Positions 32,678 through 45,535 of a stretch of 64,000 nucleotides of DNA are shown here, one piece after another. The DNA is from Quercus robur (Eukaryota > Streptophyta > Magnoliopsida > Fagales > Fagaceae), in contig NC_065545.1 in the NCBI RefSeq assembly GCF_932294415.1, forward strand, positions 20,529,357-20,593,356. The letters are read 5' to 3'. The position numbers were made by a program, and so were the translations under genes. Within the stretch, counting starts at the first letter, position 1, and each line of letters starts with the position of its first letter. A model generated the notes under the pieces. The model was given only the letters and a program-made list of their open reading frames with translations, made no database searches and had not been told where the DNA came from.

Positions 32678-33214
32678 TTTTTTTTTTTTTTTTGGTGTAC
32701 AGGAAGATAAAGATAAACTAGGCAGCCAGAGTGGCTAAGGTAGCAGCAACTTGTCTACAAAAACTTTCCCCAATCTCATCTGCATACACTATATCAGAAA
32801 CATCAACAGATGGGGGACTATCGAAAATAACAAACTCCTCATGAGCATGACATCCATTCTTAGCTAAAGCATCTGCACATTTATTTGCTTCCCGGAACAC
32901 ATGTTTCACCTTGGTATGAGGAATCTGCAATCCAACAATAAGGAAGAGTATGCTGTATTGGAAGAGTTCCTAGAATTAATTAAGTCTACAATGACTTTCG
33001 CATCAAGTTCAACTTCCAAATTTTGCACGCCAAGCTGAATGGCTAATTTCAAACCATCCCTAAGTGCCCAAAACTCAGCTATTATGCTTGTAGTATAGCC
33101 AATATATCTAGCAAAACCCTTTATCCAATTTCCTGCACTGTCCCTTATGACACCACCGCCTCCTGCTCTCCCCTCACGGGAGAATATTGGAATATCCCAT
33201 TTGTTTTTTGCGGA
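32678..33214 (-). mobile_element. 5'-truncated L1 (LINE) insertion carrying an RNase H domain
   Basis: On the minus strand the insert ends with a stop, 27 bases of 3' UTR finishing in TGTACACC, and an A tail (T's at 32678-32693). Its body encodes the plant LINE RNase H: AGGGGVIRDSAGNWIKGFARYIG, ILAEFWALRDGLKLA-like text, LEVELDAKVIVDLIN, and KHVFREANKCADALAKNG with the conserved Asp of the last motif. The first catalytic Asp lies beyond the truncated 5' end. TGACTTAAA flanks both sides (32669-32677 and 33215-33223) as target-site duplication. At 537 bp it is a normal truncated L1, and a useful reference for the tail-only scars. Confidence 0.8.
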
Positions 33215-33324
33215 TGACTTAAAATATTATTTTTGAATATATATTTTTTTCTTTGAATGTAGGCACGTTTTTAAAGCGCATCAAATCATTTATTCTTCCT
33301 TATTATGATATTTTACATGGTTAT

Positions 33325-34046
33325 TGTTGGATATATTTTAACAATTTACTTTTGTGATAAAGCAAAAGGAATAACACACAGAACTAAATATAAACAATAA
33401 TACAAATAGATATGATAGACAAGAGCAATAAACAACATACTGAATATATTTAAAGAAAAATCTGCAAATAATTAAAAACTTACAGACCAAATGCGTGAAA
33501 TGATGAACAATACTGATCAAGTCTTGTGTTTGACACAATTTCCTTAAAGTAGATTTCTCCTCTCACACAATCATTGTGAAGCTTTGAGACTCATAGATGT
33601 CTGCCTCCCAGGATAAAATGATCTACAGCACGAAAACGAAGCACACAAGGTTGTGCTCTGCAAACTACTCAATGCATCTTTCTCTCTCTTTGACACAAAA
33701 TGAATGAACAAAAATTATTCTCACACTGAGAGTTTTTTCTGAAAAGTCTTTTTCATGAATGAGGGACAATGAAACTATACGTAACTTAAAACTGAAACAC
33801 TGTTTTAGAGATAACTGCTGTATATATAGACTTACTGAATCAAAATAAAATAATAAAATATTATTATTAATTGGATAAGTGGGCCTAGTCCACACATGCC
33901 TAAAGCCCAACCCAATATCCAACTCAAACTCATATTCTCTATCATTTCCAATGTGGGACTCAAGGATTTTCAACACTTATAATAACATCTTCAAGTGAAT
34001 ATAGAAGACATCAATTTCTTATTCACTCCATACTATTTTTCCAACA
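33325..34046 (-). repeat. Left LTR (3' LTR) of the non-autonomous element
   Basis: 722 bp, from TGTTGGATATATTTTAACAA to ...TTTTTCCAACA on the plus strand. It is collinear with 37252-37952 over nearly its whole length, sharing phrases such as 'tgtctgcctcc.aggataaaatga' and 'gggactcaaggattttca.cacttataata'. Confidence 0.78.
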
Positions 34047-37000
34047 ATCCCCCACATGAATAGAAATTGATAAAGCACAATGCAAATGATGATGCAGACA
34101 CAGAAAGAGTAGAAGAAAAGTTACTGTATCGGGAGAAGTAGCTTGTGGCTTTGAACTTTCCTTTGTGAAAGACTATCGGATATACTAGCTAACCAATGAA
34201 CATGATATCTTGAACTGTTCAGTCATTTGTGTATACCAAGACAATAGAATTCACATAGCTCCTATAGTGATAAAAAAATAGTCTCCACAATTCGGTTGTC
34301 CCTTTGAACCTAGATCTTAAGATCTCTAGTCAGCCAGGTTGGGTTGCCATCCCGAAGACTTTTATGTAATAGGCTTTAACCCCATTCCCCTCAATGAGCA
34401 GTTTACTTGCTCTCCACTCAGTCAATTGATTACAGATCTTTTTATAATTTGGAAATACTTCCATTTGAGAGCAACTGCCTCATGGTCTTGTCTCCAACAA
34501 ATATGTAGAGACCTACCATAACTCTATGCCCTACCAATATATACAAATAGGAGGCATAAGTATCCACAATGCATGTCTATTTAGATTTATTGACTTCCCA
34601 AAAAAGACACATGCTCTTTGCATAAGGTGTTCTCACTAGATTGTCGTCACATTTCTCATGTGATTGAGACAAGACAAGTCCATTAGACGTATTAGAAATT
34701 TTCATTTCTTGTATCATATCTACAACACTTACATGAGCATATCCCACAACAACATAGCCTCTTGTGATATATTTCACATCACACACTAGTTGCATTAAAT
34801 CTAAACTCATTTGTCATCATCTCATTGTCAAGTTTTTCATGTCATTGGATTGAAACTTGCTTCAATCTATACAAAGATTTAACAAGTTTACCCACTTTGT
34901 TTCCTTGTACAAGAATCATAAACCCCTTTGGTTTATTGTGTATCAAGAAAACTCACATCTTCCTTTTATTTGTAGCCTTGTAAAACAAGTCTCGCATTGT
35001 AATAGTCAATAATTCCATCAACTCTCAAATTCCCAAGTGGTAGATCTACCAACTACTATGCATAGATTTCAAAGATGGATTTATTGCACTATTGACAATC
35101 TTTTTTCCAAGAAGGCACATTAGGATTTTGCTTCTTTGAAGTTTTAAGTTCATCTTCTAATATATAAATTAGAAAAATTGGATCAAACAACCATGACGTT
35201 TGTCATTTTACTACGCTTAGGCTCAACCTCTCTTCCATCAACTCTTGATCATGAGAGATACTAAACGTAGACTCAAACTTTCTTTCAAGAAAGTTTAACA
35301 CTTGAAATATATTCTAATTAATTTTCATGCATATAAAAATAATAGATTCATTAATTAGAAAGAACTATGCACTACTGTTATGACCGTAACCAATGAAAAC
35401 ACAATCAATGGTTCTTTATCATTTAAGAATAGGAACCATAACCTTCATTAAATACCCCTACATTTAAAGAATTTATAGAAAGACGATCACTCTTTTCATA
35501 ATTCACAAGGTGTCTTAGTGGTTTCTTTTAAGGCATCTCAATGAACAAATAATTGGTGGAATAATAGCTTCCCCCCACAAGTTCTATGGTAATCAAGAAC
35601 TTATTGCACATTGAGTTATTTCTCGACTTCATTCTTATAATGAATGGATATCTCTAATGTCTCACCCTTACTTACTTAATAAGCACTCATAACAAACTCT
35701 TGTGCATTCCAAATTTTTGGCAACTCAAGTATGTTTAACTAAGGCATGTAACATATATTTCATCCAAAGAAATATTACAAAACAAATATTGGGATTAAAC
35801 ACATTAATATCCAATAAAGCTCACACATGCCCAAAAATATATATATATATATATATATACATACATATATATACGTGTATGTAATTAAATAAGGCTATAT
35901 ATGCTCAAATACAACAATCATGTGTCCTTCATATCAATACAAACAATTGAGCCTTAAACTTTATAAATAAATAACACCTTTGGCCAAGAGGTGAACTGTA
36001 CACTCTCTAACTTAGAGTGAAATCCCATAATTACAACCTTACTAGTGTGCAATTGGTCTCATTCTTGGGCTTATATCTACACATTTGAAATTATTAATAA
36101 TAGCTCTCATAATGCTATTTAATTATCAAATAGAGGATCACTTGATGAATTAGTAAAGGCTAACCAAAAACTAAAAAATGGCAGCCACACCTTGAGAGCA
36201 TTTAAAAGGATTCAAAAATTTTTGCCTCCATCAAAATCTCCAATTTCCTTTATTCATCTAGCCCAAACACCATTGCACATAAAAAGGTCAAGAACATCCT
36301 TTCGAGCAAGCACCACCAAACGTGGTCATCTTTATAAAGTTTAAGATTAGATATCAATATAAATAATTCATCTAACAAATAATTATTGAAATATCTCGTA
36401 AGCAAAGGCCAAAGACACATGATTGACATTCACAGCATATTCAGTTACTATGAACTATAAACCAGTCAAGCATCATGCATATCACTAAGGATATTCACAC
36501 AATGAATTATAAGATTTACACAAATCCAAATAATTCTTAAATCAATTATTAATCATGAAATTTCAAGCTTAAAGTCATGTTTGATGATGCGTTACTAGTA
36601 CTATTTATCTTCAAATAATATACATATATCAATCGGCCAAAGATCAAACAAATCGAAACTGCAAGGTCCATGGAAAAATTGAAATTATCCATGTCAAAGT
36701 TCAATCTTGAACTTAACTCATTGGCCAAGTTTAAGAAAATAACTTCCAAACGTTACTGTACAAAATAGAAAGTAAAGCTATCTGCAGAAACAGAGTAGGC
36801 ACAATGCGAACACACACAGAATACCTTTCGCAATAAGCGATAAACCCAAACCAGTTTTTTCCCGCTATTTCAGAATACACAAGAATTTGCATGCAATGAT
36901 GCTAACACGGAAAAAGAGATAAGAGATTACAGATACAAAGCAAACATCAATCATACAATCTACACACATGACTCTACACCCTGCTTGGATACCGTGGCCG

Positions 37001-37251
37001 GCGACCAAAAAAAAAAAAAAAATAAATAAATAAAGAAGATGAATAGATATTGAAAAATAAATATCACCAGCACAGCCAAACACGTAACCGAGGTTATCAA
37101 AATATCAAAGTTCACGATAAACATAAAATCAGTTTTCTAAGTTTTGCGCAGTGTATCTATTGTTACCGATTTAGAGTTTTTCAACCAACACAAAATTCCT
37201 TTCACCGTCAATCACAAATGTAAATTAAAATATATAAAATCTGCTTTAGGA

Positions 37252-37952
37252 TTTTAACAATTTATTTTTGTGATAAAAGCAAAAGGAATAACACACATAA
37301 CTAAATATAAACAATAACACAAATAGATATGACAGACAAGAACAATAAACAAAATACTGAATATATTTAAAGAAATATTTGCAAATAATTAAAAACTCAT
37401 AGACCAAATGCGTGAAATGATGAATAATATTGATCAAGTCTTGTGTTTGACATAATCTCCTTAAAGCAGATTTACACAATCACTGTGGTGCTTTGAGACT
37501 AATGGATGTCTGCCTCCTAGGATAAAATGAACTATAGCACAAAAATGAAGCACATAAGGTCGTGCTTTGCGAACTACTCAATGCCTCTTTCTCTCTCTTT
37601 GACACAAAATGAATGAAAAAAAAAATATTCTCACACAGAGTTTTTTCTGAAAAGTTTTTTTCATGAATGAGGGACAATGAAACTATAAGTAACTTAAAAC
37701 TGAAACACTGTTTCAGAGATAACGGTTGTATATTGACTTACTTACTCAAAATGAAATAATAAAATATTATTATTAATTGGATAAGTGGGTCTAGTCCACA
37801 CATGCCTAAAGCCCAACCCAATATCCAACCCAAACTCATATTCTCTATCATTTCTAATGTGGGACTCAAGGATTTTCACCACTTATAATAACATCTTCAA
37901 GGGAATATAGAAAACATCAATTTCTTATTCTCTCCATACTATTTTTCCAACA
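37252..37952 (-). repeat. Right LTR (5' LTR) of the non-autonomous element
   Basis: 701 bp copy of the left LTR with many substitutions and small indels. It lacks about 14 bases after 'agatttctcctctcacaca' and four bases at 'tatatatagac'. The outer start (TGCTTTAGGATTTTAAC) is diverged. The differences point to an insertion that is not recent. Confidence 0.75.
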
Positions 37953-39520
37953 GTTTTTTCATTTTCATTTGCAAAATAACAAGAAAAATATTTATTTCAT
38001 TTTCATTGACAATGCTTAAACCCACCATAAAAGGCATCTTGCCAATGTACTTTAAGAAATGTTTTCCTCTCACGCACGTACTGCTTTTGAAAATATCTTC
38101 TATCCTTCTGTAATTCGTATTGTTTTAACAGAATCGAAGGCAGTGATGCATTTTAATATTTCATTTCATTTCATTTTAAAATGTGAAATTAAGAGCACCC
38201 TGACGAAAGCCACGTGATTGTAAACAAGCCCAAACCAAAAACAAAAAGAGGAAAACAGAAAGAAGCCCAAACCAAGTAGAGATTGAATAACTTAAACTAG
38301 GTCCATTTGTTTCAACATGTTTGACTTATAGTTGAAAAGCCTGCTGCTAAACCGACCCAAAGCCTTTTCATTTGCCTTATCCAATATTGGTATCTTCTAC
38401 CCGTCAAGTTCGACTCGATATAGTTTGAGACTTAAAATAATAAATTTATTTAATATTAACTAAATCAAGATTAAATTAATAAATTAATTACATTATTTAA
38501 TGAATTTATTTCATATAGCGGATCAAATATCATGTTTCAAGTATAAAATTTAACAAATATATATATATATATATATATAAAGAGGTTACTGTATCTTGAT
38601 GTCAAAAAAGAAATAGGAATTGTTTAGCATGTGGTCATGCAGGAGATATTAAGTGGATAATGTTTGACAATCTATTGAATAGGATATTAAGATTACAAAA
38701 ATTAATGTTTCAAGGCATTAGAAAAAATTAATCCTCATTAATTAGGTACATTTACAACATTTTCTTTTTCCAAACAATTTAAGGATTTAATTTAGTTGAA
38801 TTTCTATTATATAATATTTGGAGGTGAGAAAAATAACATGGAACCCTTTTATTTTTATACCATTTACTATCATAAAATGTTGAGCCTTTTTATAAATGGA
38901 CCTTTTTGTAATGGGAACCTTAAGCCTATACCTAAGTGCTCAAGGTACTGCCACTAATGATAATTGTAGTGCATTGATACCAGTCACTGATTATAAGTTA
39001 GCCTCTATCCAAGCATTCATTTTGAAGAAGTTTTTATGAAGAATTGAAAAAACTGTCAAAACAGTAAATCATTTTTTCATTTTTCTATAAAAATTTTCTA
39101 AGAGCACACCTAAGTAAAACCTTACTTTATCCATGCTTTTCGTATTGTGTTTTTCTTTTGTGCCTTTTGGTGTACTTTTTCACATCTATCATTTTTTTTA
39201 AATATGATAATATAAACTCCATTCAATAAAACAATTGTAGAGCTCACACAACCATGCAAGCGTGTCAACTGTGTACTCAAAGCAGCTTGATATTTATTAA
39301 ATCAAGCATGTTTTTTTTTTTTTTTTTTTTGGTAAACAATCAAGCATGTTTTTCACCTGTCTGCCATGTTTTTCATTTTGTTTTTGTCCATTGACTAGGC
39401 TAATTATTTTCTAGCAGTTGAATAGTCTTAGTCTTGGGAACATTATCCCTCACTGTTTTAATTACTGGGTCTGGGCCACTGGGGCTCTTTGGTACCGGTC
39501 CCAATCCCATTTTAGAATCA
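37953..39520. other. AT-rich spacer
   Basis: No gene seen. It contains (AT)n at about 38557-38578 and a tail-only scar at 39300-39348. The remainder is unremarkable AT-rich DNA with scattered TE-like fragments I could not assign. Confidence 0.5.
39300..39348 (-). mobile_element. poly(A)-tail-only insertion scar J
   Basis: AATCAAGCATG is repeated at 39300-39310 and 39338-39348 (possibly extended by TTTTT on both copies). The insert is about 20 T's then GGTAAAC, so on the minus strand GTTTACC plus the A tail. The same GTTTACC junction appears at 56125-56183, and the full L1 fragment at 32678 ends TGTACACC. Confidence 0.7.
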
Positions 39521-39734
39521 TAAGAGCAACCACATCAATTCGTGAAAAAGATTCTATCTATTTTACACAAAAAATCTACTTTTTCTATTTCACACCATCA
39601 CTTTTATAAAACACCCACATCAATTTATCTATTTTACAAGACTTTTCAATAAAATATTCATTCTTCATCAATTTTTTATTATTTTCCCTAATGGTCTACT
39701 TTTTTAATTTAAACTTATATTTTAAGTAAACTAC

Positions 39735-40345
39735 CAACACCGGTGGCTCGGCCAATGGAGCCGCTTGTGGTGGAGGTCCGATGGCCGAACCACCAAAATA
39801 GTGACTCTAGCGAATGCCGTCGGATTGGTCTCACCGCCTACCGTACCGTTGAATAGTGACCCACCGGTGGGTGGATTGTTAAAATAGTGGCTTTCACGAA
39901 CACCGCCAATGCCCAAACTACCAAAATAGTGGCTTTGGTGACCGCCCACCGGATTGGTGTCTTCGACCATTGTACCGCCATCACCGGTGGGCCGATTGTT
40001 GTAATAGTGGCTCTGATGACCGTTGCCGAATCGATGTCTCTGACCATCGTATTGCTAGAATCGATGACCAAATCGATGTTGCCGAATCGATGTTTCCGAC
40101 CAACGGTCAAAAATTTTTTTTTTTGACCCAACGATCATAATTTTTATTATTATATCCACCAGTCATAATTTTGAAATTCAAACGGTAAATTCAAACCTAA
40201 CTTTAAATTCAATGGTAAATTCAAACCTAAATGTCATATTTTTTTAACTTTAAACTCAATACCCAATGGTAAATTCAAACCTAAAGGTCATATTTTTTTA
40301 CTTTAAACCCAATGGTAAATTCAAACCTAAAGGTCAAATTTTTGA
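39735..40345. repeat. Subterminal repeats of the Harbinger element
   Basis: From 39735 to 40110 the phrase 'aatagtg.c' plus palindromic CCACCGGTGG-like and 'aatcgatg' motifs recur many times in a GC-richer background (for example 'ccaaaatagtgactct', 'ttaaaatagtggcttt', 'ccaaaatagtggcttt', 'ttgtaatagtggctct'). From about 40180 to 40345, the phrase 'caatggtaaattcaaacctaa' recurs about four times. Transposase-accessory proteins of Harbinger elements bind subterminal sites, so these may be binding arrays. Confidence 0.65.
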
Positions 40346-40453
40346 AATTCAAACTCAAGTCACATTCTTGCTCTATAAATATGACCATTTTCTCTCTAAT
40401 TTCCATCCACTTCTACAAAATTATTTCTTCCATTCGGTTTTTGTTCTCTCTTA

Positions 40454-41759
40454 ATGGATTTCCATTATGACATTAATTTTATTTTTCCAAATGATGAGCC
40501 TCCATTTGACTCATCTTCTAATGATGATGAGTTGGAACTTACTCTAGCTATTGCCATAGAAGAATTAAACAATGAAGGAGTATCAACATCATGTCGTCGT
40601 TTGGTTCAACCTCGTAGGTTTATTTGGTGTAATCCTTTGCAAGGTCATGACAGGCTTTTCCATGATTATTTTGCTGAAACACCAGTGTATCCTCCTAATG
40701 TATTTCGAAGGAGGTTTCGAATGAGTCGTTCTCTTTTTCTACGTATCCATTCAAGAGTTGAAGCTACTGAACCATACTTTGTTCAAAAAAGAAATGCGGC
40801 TAACACACTTAGGTTGTCTTCCCTTCAAAAGATGACCATCGCAATCAGAATGCTTGCTTATGGAGTGTCGGCTGATTTCATGGATGAATACTTGAGGATT
40901 GGAGAAACCACTGCAATAAAAGCTTAAAAAATTTTGTTAAAGCGGTAGTTTCAATCTTTTCTGAAGAGTACTTGAGGTCACCAAACAACAATGACATTGC
41001 AAGGTTGTTAGTAGTTGGCCAACACCGTGGATTTCTAGGAATGTTGGGGAGCATTGACTGCATGCATTGGAAATGAAAGAATTGTCCAAGTAAGTGGAAA
41101 GGTCAATATATTGGTCATACCCATGATCCAATGATAATTTTGGAAATCATGGCATCATATGACCTTTGGATATGGCATGCATTTTTTGGGTTACCGGGGT
41201 CTCACAATGACATCAATGTCCTAGAGCGGTCTTCTGTATTTTCTGAGCTTGTTGAAGGGCATGCTCCTCCGGTTAATTACTCGATCAATGGTAATGACTA
41301 TTCGATGGGGTACTATCTTGCAGATGGTATATATCCATCATGGGCAACATTTGTCAAAACAATTCCAACACCACAAGACTGTAAAAGACAACATTTTGCT
41401 TCCGCACAAGAGGCGGCCAGGAAGGATGTCGAACGTGCATTTGGAGTACTTCAAGCGCGATTTGCAATTGTGCGCGGCTTGCACGTTTTTTCCACCTTGA
41501 AACGCTTAAGGACGTTATGATGGCATGTATAATATTGCATAATATGATCGTTGAAGATGAGCGACATACTTACCTTGGACCAAATGACTTTGATTATGAT
41601 CAAATCGATGATAATGGACCCGAACCGGTGTCACATAATCCCACTTGTAACCTTATGCAATTCATTGAACGTCATAATTCCATTAGAGATAGAGGAATTC
41701 ATTCTCAACTTCAAGCGGATCTCGTCGAGCATCTATGGCAATTACAAGGCCAATCATAG
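40454..41759 (+). pseudogene. PIF/Harbinger transposase (DDE_Tnp_4, HARBI1/ALP1-like), broken
   Basis: Starts MDFHYDINFIFPNDEPPFD and runs to a stop at 41757-41759, about 430 codons. The N-terminal part has the helix-turn-helix region (FRRRFRMSRSLFLRIHSRVE, LSSLQKMTIAIRMLAYG). The catalytic triad can be placed: Asp in GSIDCMHW, Asp in YYLADGIYPSWATFVK, and Glu in RKDVERAFGVLQARF. Three defects are visible: a frameshift near 40915-40930 just after the GETTAI motif, a TGA in place of a Trp codon within a few codons of SIDCMHW (about 41075), and a second frameshift near 41480 before the LKDVMMACIILHNM segment. The rest reads in register, so the loss is recent. Mobilising this copy or related MITEs would need another source of transposase. 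Confidence 0.9.
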
Positions 41760-42999
41760 GAATTCAGAATTCTAAATTTCTAAGTATTACTACTTTTATT
41801 TAATGTGAACCTTCATTGGAATTTGAAATTTTCTAAGTTTAATGTTACTAAGTTTCCAAAAAGGACACTGTAAATTTTATTATAATATTAAACTTCATTG
41901 TTACTCTATTAATAACTATTGCATGATTTGTTTCTTCACACATCAAATATCACTATCACCCCTTTATGTATCTTTAATCAAATCATCCAAACCCGAATCC
42001 ACTCTATCAAACTTTAAAAGTAATTTAACAGAAAGTAAATTGGAGTCTCTATCTTTCCTGCAAATTGAGGCTAGAGTTGCTAATGACTGAGTCCATAAAA
42101 TGATTTTGAATTACAACTTAACCCCCAAGCCTTTATTTTAGCCAATATAATACAAAATGATTTTAAGAATTATATTTTAAAATCCTTAAAATTGAGACAA
42201 TAAAAAGCCGCATATAAGTTGACAGACCCTTAGGTAAGTTTGTCAACTCAAGTTTAGTTGTAAACTTACACTAGATACTATCCTGATCATTGGTCATTTT
42301 TAACACAATTGCAACTATTCAACAAAGCTTATTTGCTTAGTAAACCAGAATATGTAGCCTGAAGCAAACATCTTTTCTACCATACATTGTCATTCTATAC
42401 CTAATAATTCATTTGGTAAAAGTCCATTTATAATTTATAGTTATTCAATAATTTAAAACATAACAATCTACAGAAACAAGAAATATGCAAAAAAAAAAAA
42501 AAACAGTTTCTTCAGAAACAAATAATTATGCAGAAAAATAACACTATGCAAGTACAGCCACCTGTTGAGAAAGTGCAGAAAAATAACATTATGCAGAAAT
42601 AGCAGTTCCTGTTGAGAAAGTGCTATTTACATTCAAATAGCATATACAACCAATAAAATCAGCAAGTACAACCACTTTCAACAGAGACATTGCTTCACCC
42701 AAAACATAATGACAAGAACGGAATTACAAATTAAATCGAATAATCAAGTGCTATTGTCCGTGCATAACACAAAATTTACAATATTGCATCCGTTTCCTTG
42801 CACAAGTGAAGAATACAAAAATATATCTAATATGATTAGAGATTGAATAATCATGTTCCCTGCAGAAGTAAATACTACAAAAGAGATGCCTAACATCAAA
42901 TCATTTATGTCAACCATGTGTTAGTATCTTTGCACTATACAAAAAATTACTTGATTAGATATTATCAATAATAATATTCAAATTATGATAGAAATTTAG
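41760..42999. other. Inter-gene region of the Harbinger element
   Basis: About 1.2 kb between the convergent 3' ends, AT-rich, with no frame of interest. A tandem duplication of about 60 bp with 'gcagaaaaataaca.tatgcag' and 'cctgttgagaaagtgc' lies at about 42525-42625. Both polyadenylation regions must fall in this interval. Confidence 0.5.
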
Positions 43000-44121
43000 A
43001 CCTTAACCTCTCCAAGATTTCCAAATGACGTAGACGAATATATTCTTTTTGCTTAGAATCCATGGTTCTTGTATCTTTCATCATAATTTCATCTTCCGTT
43101 TTCCTCTTTTCTACTTCATTCTTCTCTTCCTTGATACGAATCAACTCTTTTCATTCTTCGGATGCAATGTGCATTAACTCTCTTCGTTCTTCTAATGCAA
43201 TGCGCATACTTTCCTTTTTCTCGTCATACATTCTCTTTTTTTCTTCCTTGATTTCGTCCAATTGGGAGGAAAGTATTGGGACCATGTCATAACAATTCTT
43301 TCTTTTCTTTAATTTCTCCTTTTCGGCCTCCTTGCCTATGAGTTTCTCCAAGGTTTCACCGGAGTTCATCTCATCATTATCTTCATCTAAATTTATTGAG
43401 CTTGCAAAAGTATGACAAGATTGTGTGGCTGGTTGTCTTGTGCGGACCTTCAAATTATCTCTCAGAGTCAACCACTTAGCTTCATTCCTCAAAATTCTCC
43501 AACAATGTTCCAATTGAAATGCATTTTTGCTATTACTTTGATACATAGCTTTTGCATCTTCAATCTACAAAAGTAAAAAATTGAAAATAATGAGAATCAT
43601 AAAACTAAAAGTGTATTGATGTACAGTACATATTAGATGTTGAGTCGAAATACCTTGTTATGCTTAGTTTTACCACTTCCATTTCGGTTTTCAATTTGGG
43701 CCAAGCATCCACAAAACTTGTTGGTCTCCCTTTGAATTGTTGACCACCGACTATTTAAAGAATCCTTAGTGTGGTTAAATTTCTTGTCATTGCGAAAGGT
43801 GGACCAAATTCTATACCAAAATGTTGTGTGTTTTTGGTCCGTCGATATCACGGCATCTAAGCTAATATTGAGCCACGCCGACACTAGCTTAATGTCTTCA
43901 TCTATGGTGAAGTTGATTCCCCGTTGACCTCTCTTAGTAGTTGAATTTTTTTTTGCAATGGGGGGTATAAATTGTCCCATTTCAACTTGGGGTGGAGATT
44001 GATGGACATTCACGTCTGAATGCAGAGTGGACATCAAAATACTACTATCAAAAGACTCAAAACCTTATTCATTGTCTTGTGAAATGTCAAGGAAGAAATG
44101 ATTTTGATTTTGTGAGTCCAT
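43000..44121 (-). pseudogene. Harbinger Myb/SANT-like accessory protein, broken
   Basis: Exon 1 runs from an ATG at 44121 (MDSQNQNHFF) to 43654; exon 2 starts at 43564 (intron donor AAG|GTATTT, acceptor TTGTAG). Exon 1 has the trihelix/Myb-like part: RGINFTIDEDIKLVSAWLNIS, then FWYRIWSTFRNDKKF and SLNSRWSTIQRETNKF. Exon 2 gives FQLEHCWRILRNEAKW, then a long charged coiled coil with repeats of the form Glu-Glu-Arg-Arg-Glu-Leu. Two in-frame stops break it: TAA at 44065-44067 (codon 19) and TGA at 43151-43153, after which the coiled-coil frame stays open to about 43000. In active Harbinger elements this protein partners the transposase in the nucleus and binds the element's ends. Host proteins with this fold are often annotated as glutathione S-transferase T3-like. 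Confidence 0.85.
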
Positions 44122-45489
44122 CACCTAACAAACACCAAAGTAATTTAGAAGCAGCACTAATAAGCAACAAAATTGAAAACAAAAAAGAAAAGGCATTGTT
44201 TAACATAGATTTAAGAATATAACTCGTTGAAAACACAAAGGTAAACAATATGGGATCTATAATAGAGCTTTTCCATCCTTCAGAAACTAAAAGAAACCTT
44301 ACGAACTAAGAAGATGAACACAAGAATTTGATCAAAGAACACCAACCGTCCCCATTGACACATGATTCATCCATGTCTAAAACACTAAAATTATCAACAG
44401 AACTCTCAACTCTCAAGTAAAACTCATATGCATTTGTACTTATATTAACACAGAATCAAGGAAACTCACAGGCAATACAACAACCAAAATTCATTTAATT
44501 GCACAGAGTTAATCAGATTCCACAATCACAACCAAGCACCCTTATGGGCTAATTCATTGACCAATTCATGTACAAACACAAGAAAATCAAACCTCAAAGC
44601 AACATAAATAAAAATCAAAATCAAAACCCTCACTTTCAACCCCACCAACAAAACACAAAAAAGAAAACCAAAAAGACAACTACAAGCACAATCCTTTAGC
44701 TTTAAGATAAAACCCACATGGAATTCAACCTCAGAAATAATAAGTATTCAATAGAATTCAAAAATAAACCAAAACAGGGGAGAACAGTTTGAAAACTAAG
44801 TATATAACTAAGTAGTTTATAACTAAGTATATACCCTGTTCAATCAGTCCGAAAATAGGGGAGAAATAGAAATTTAATACAAGTTTAAAAAACTCCAAAT
44901 TCTTCAAACACTCCCTACACACGAGGAAACTAATCCCTATCAAAAGACATAAAATTTAATCCTTACCTGAACTCTAAAATAATCAAATATAAATACACAC
45001 AAAATTTGAAATACTAATAAATTCCAAAAATAACTTCGGGTGTGCTCTGAAGAATCCCTAAAAAAAAAACCCCAAACCAGAAAAAATTTGAAACAAGAAA
45101 CCCTAAAAAAATTAGTTTAGAGAAACACCCAAGAATCTTGCTTGAAACCAAAAAGCAAAAATCTCAATGAGAAAAACCCATACCTTTTTAGAGAAATTAG
45201 CCCCAAAGTCTGTCAATAGAGAAGATGAGTCTGTCGATTGATCCACCCTCCTCACAGGGCTGTAAAACCCCCAAATCGATCACATTATTATTTCCCGTGG
45301 TGATGAGAATGAGCAAAAGCTGATAAGAAGCAGACAAAGAGAGAAGATGAGAGGAAGAGCTTAGGAATGAAACAGGGAGAGAAGTTGAGACCTGAGAGGC
45401 GTTGGTGTGCTCAGTGAGAGGAGAGAGAAAAAAAAGAGCGAAAAAGAAGTTTTTATACTGTACAAAGATAATATTATTTTAATGGATAA
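44122..45489 (-). other. 5' side of the Harbinger Myb-like gene
   Basis: Expected to hold the leader, perhaps with an intron, and the promoter of the minus-strand Myb-like gene. The short frames at 44526-44943 have no family resemblance. A purine-rich block (45290-45440) lies where the transcription start region would be. Confidence 0.4.
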
Positions 45490-45535
45490 ATGAGCTACAG
45501 TAACCGTGTAAATATACATGGTTACTGTAGCTCAT
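45490..45535. repeat. Perfect 16-bp inverted repeat near the right end of the Harbinger element
   Basis: ATGAGCTACAGTAACC (45490-45505) is followed after 14 bases by its exact reverse complement (45520-45535). The pair lies about 120 bp inside the right TIR, in the upstream region of the Myb-like gene. I saw no matching structure near the left end. Confidence 0.85.

Larger units (their letters stand above)
33325..37952 (-). mobile_element. Two-LTR retrotransposon without recognisable gag-pol (LARD/TRIM-like)
   Basis: Two long direct repeats bound this 4.6-kb element. The sequence next to the left LTR reads, on the minus strand, ATGTGGGGGAT then TGTTGG: a polypurine tract ahead of a 3' LTR, so the element lies on the minus strand. 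Flanks are GTTAT (33320-33324) and GTTTT (37953-37957), a 5-bp duplication with one change. The 3.2-kb interior (34047-37251) has only short frames in all phases, and I could identify no gag, protease, integrase or RT motif. I could not find a clear primer-binding site beside the right LTR. It is either a non-autonomous family or a very decayed copia-like element. Confidence 0.72.
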
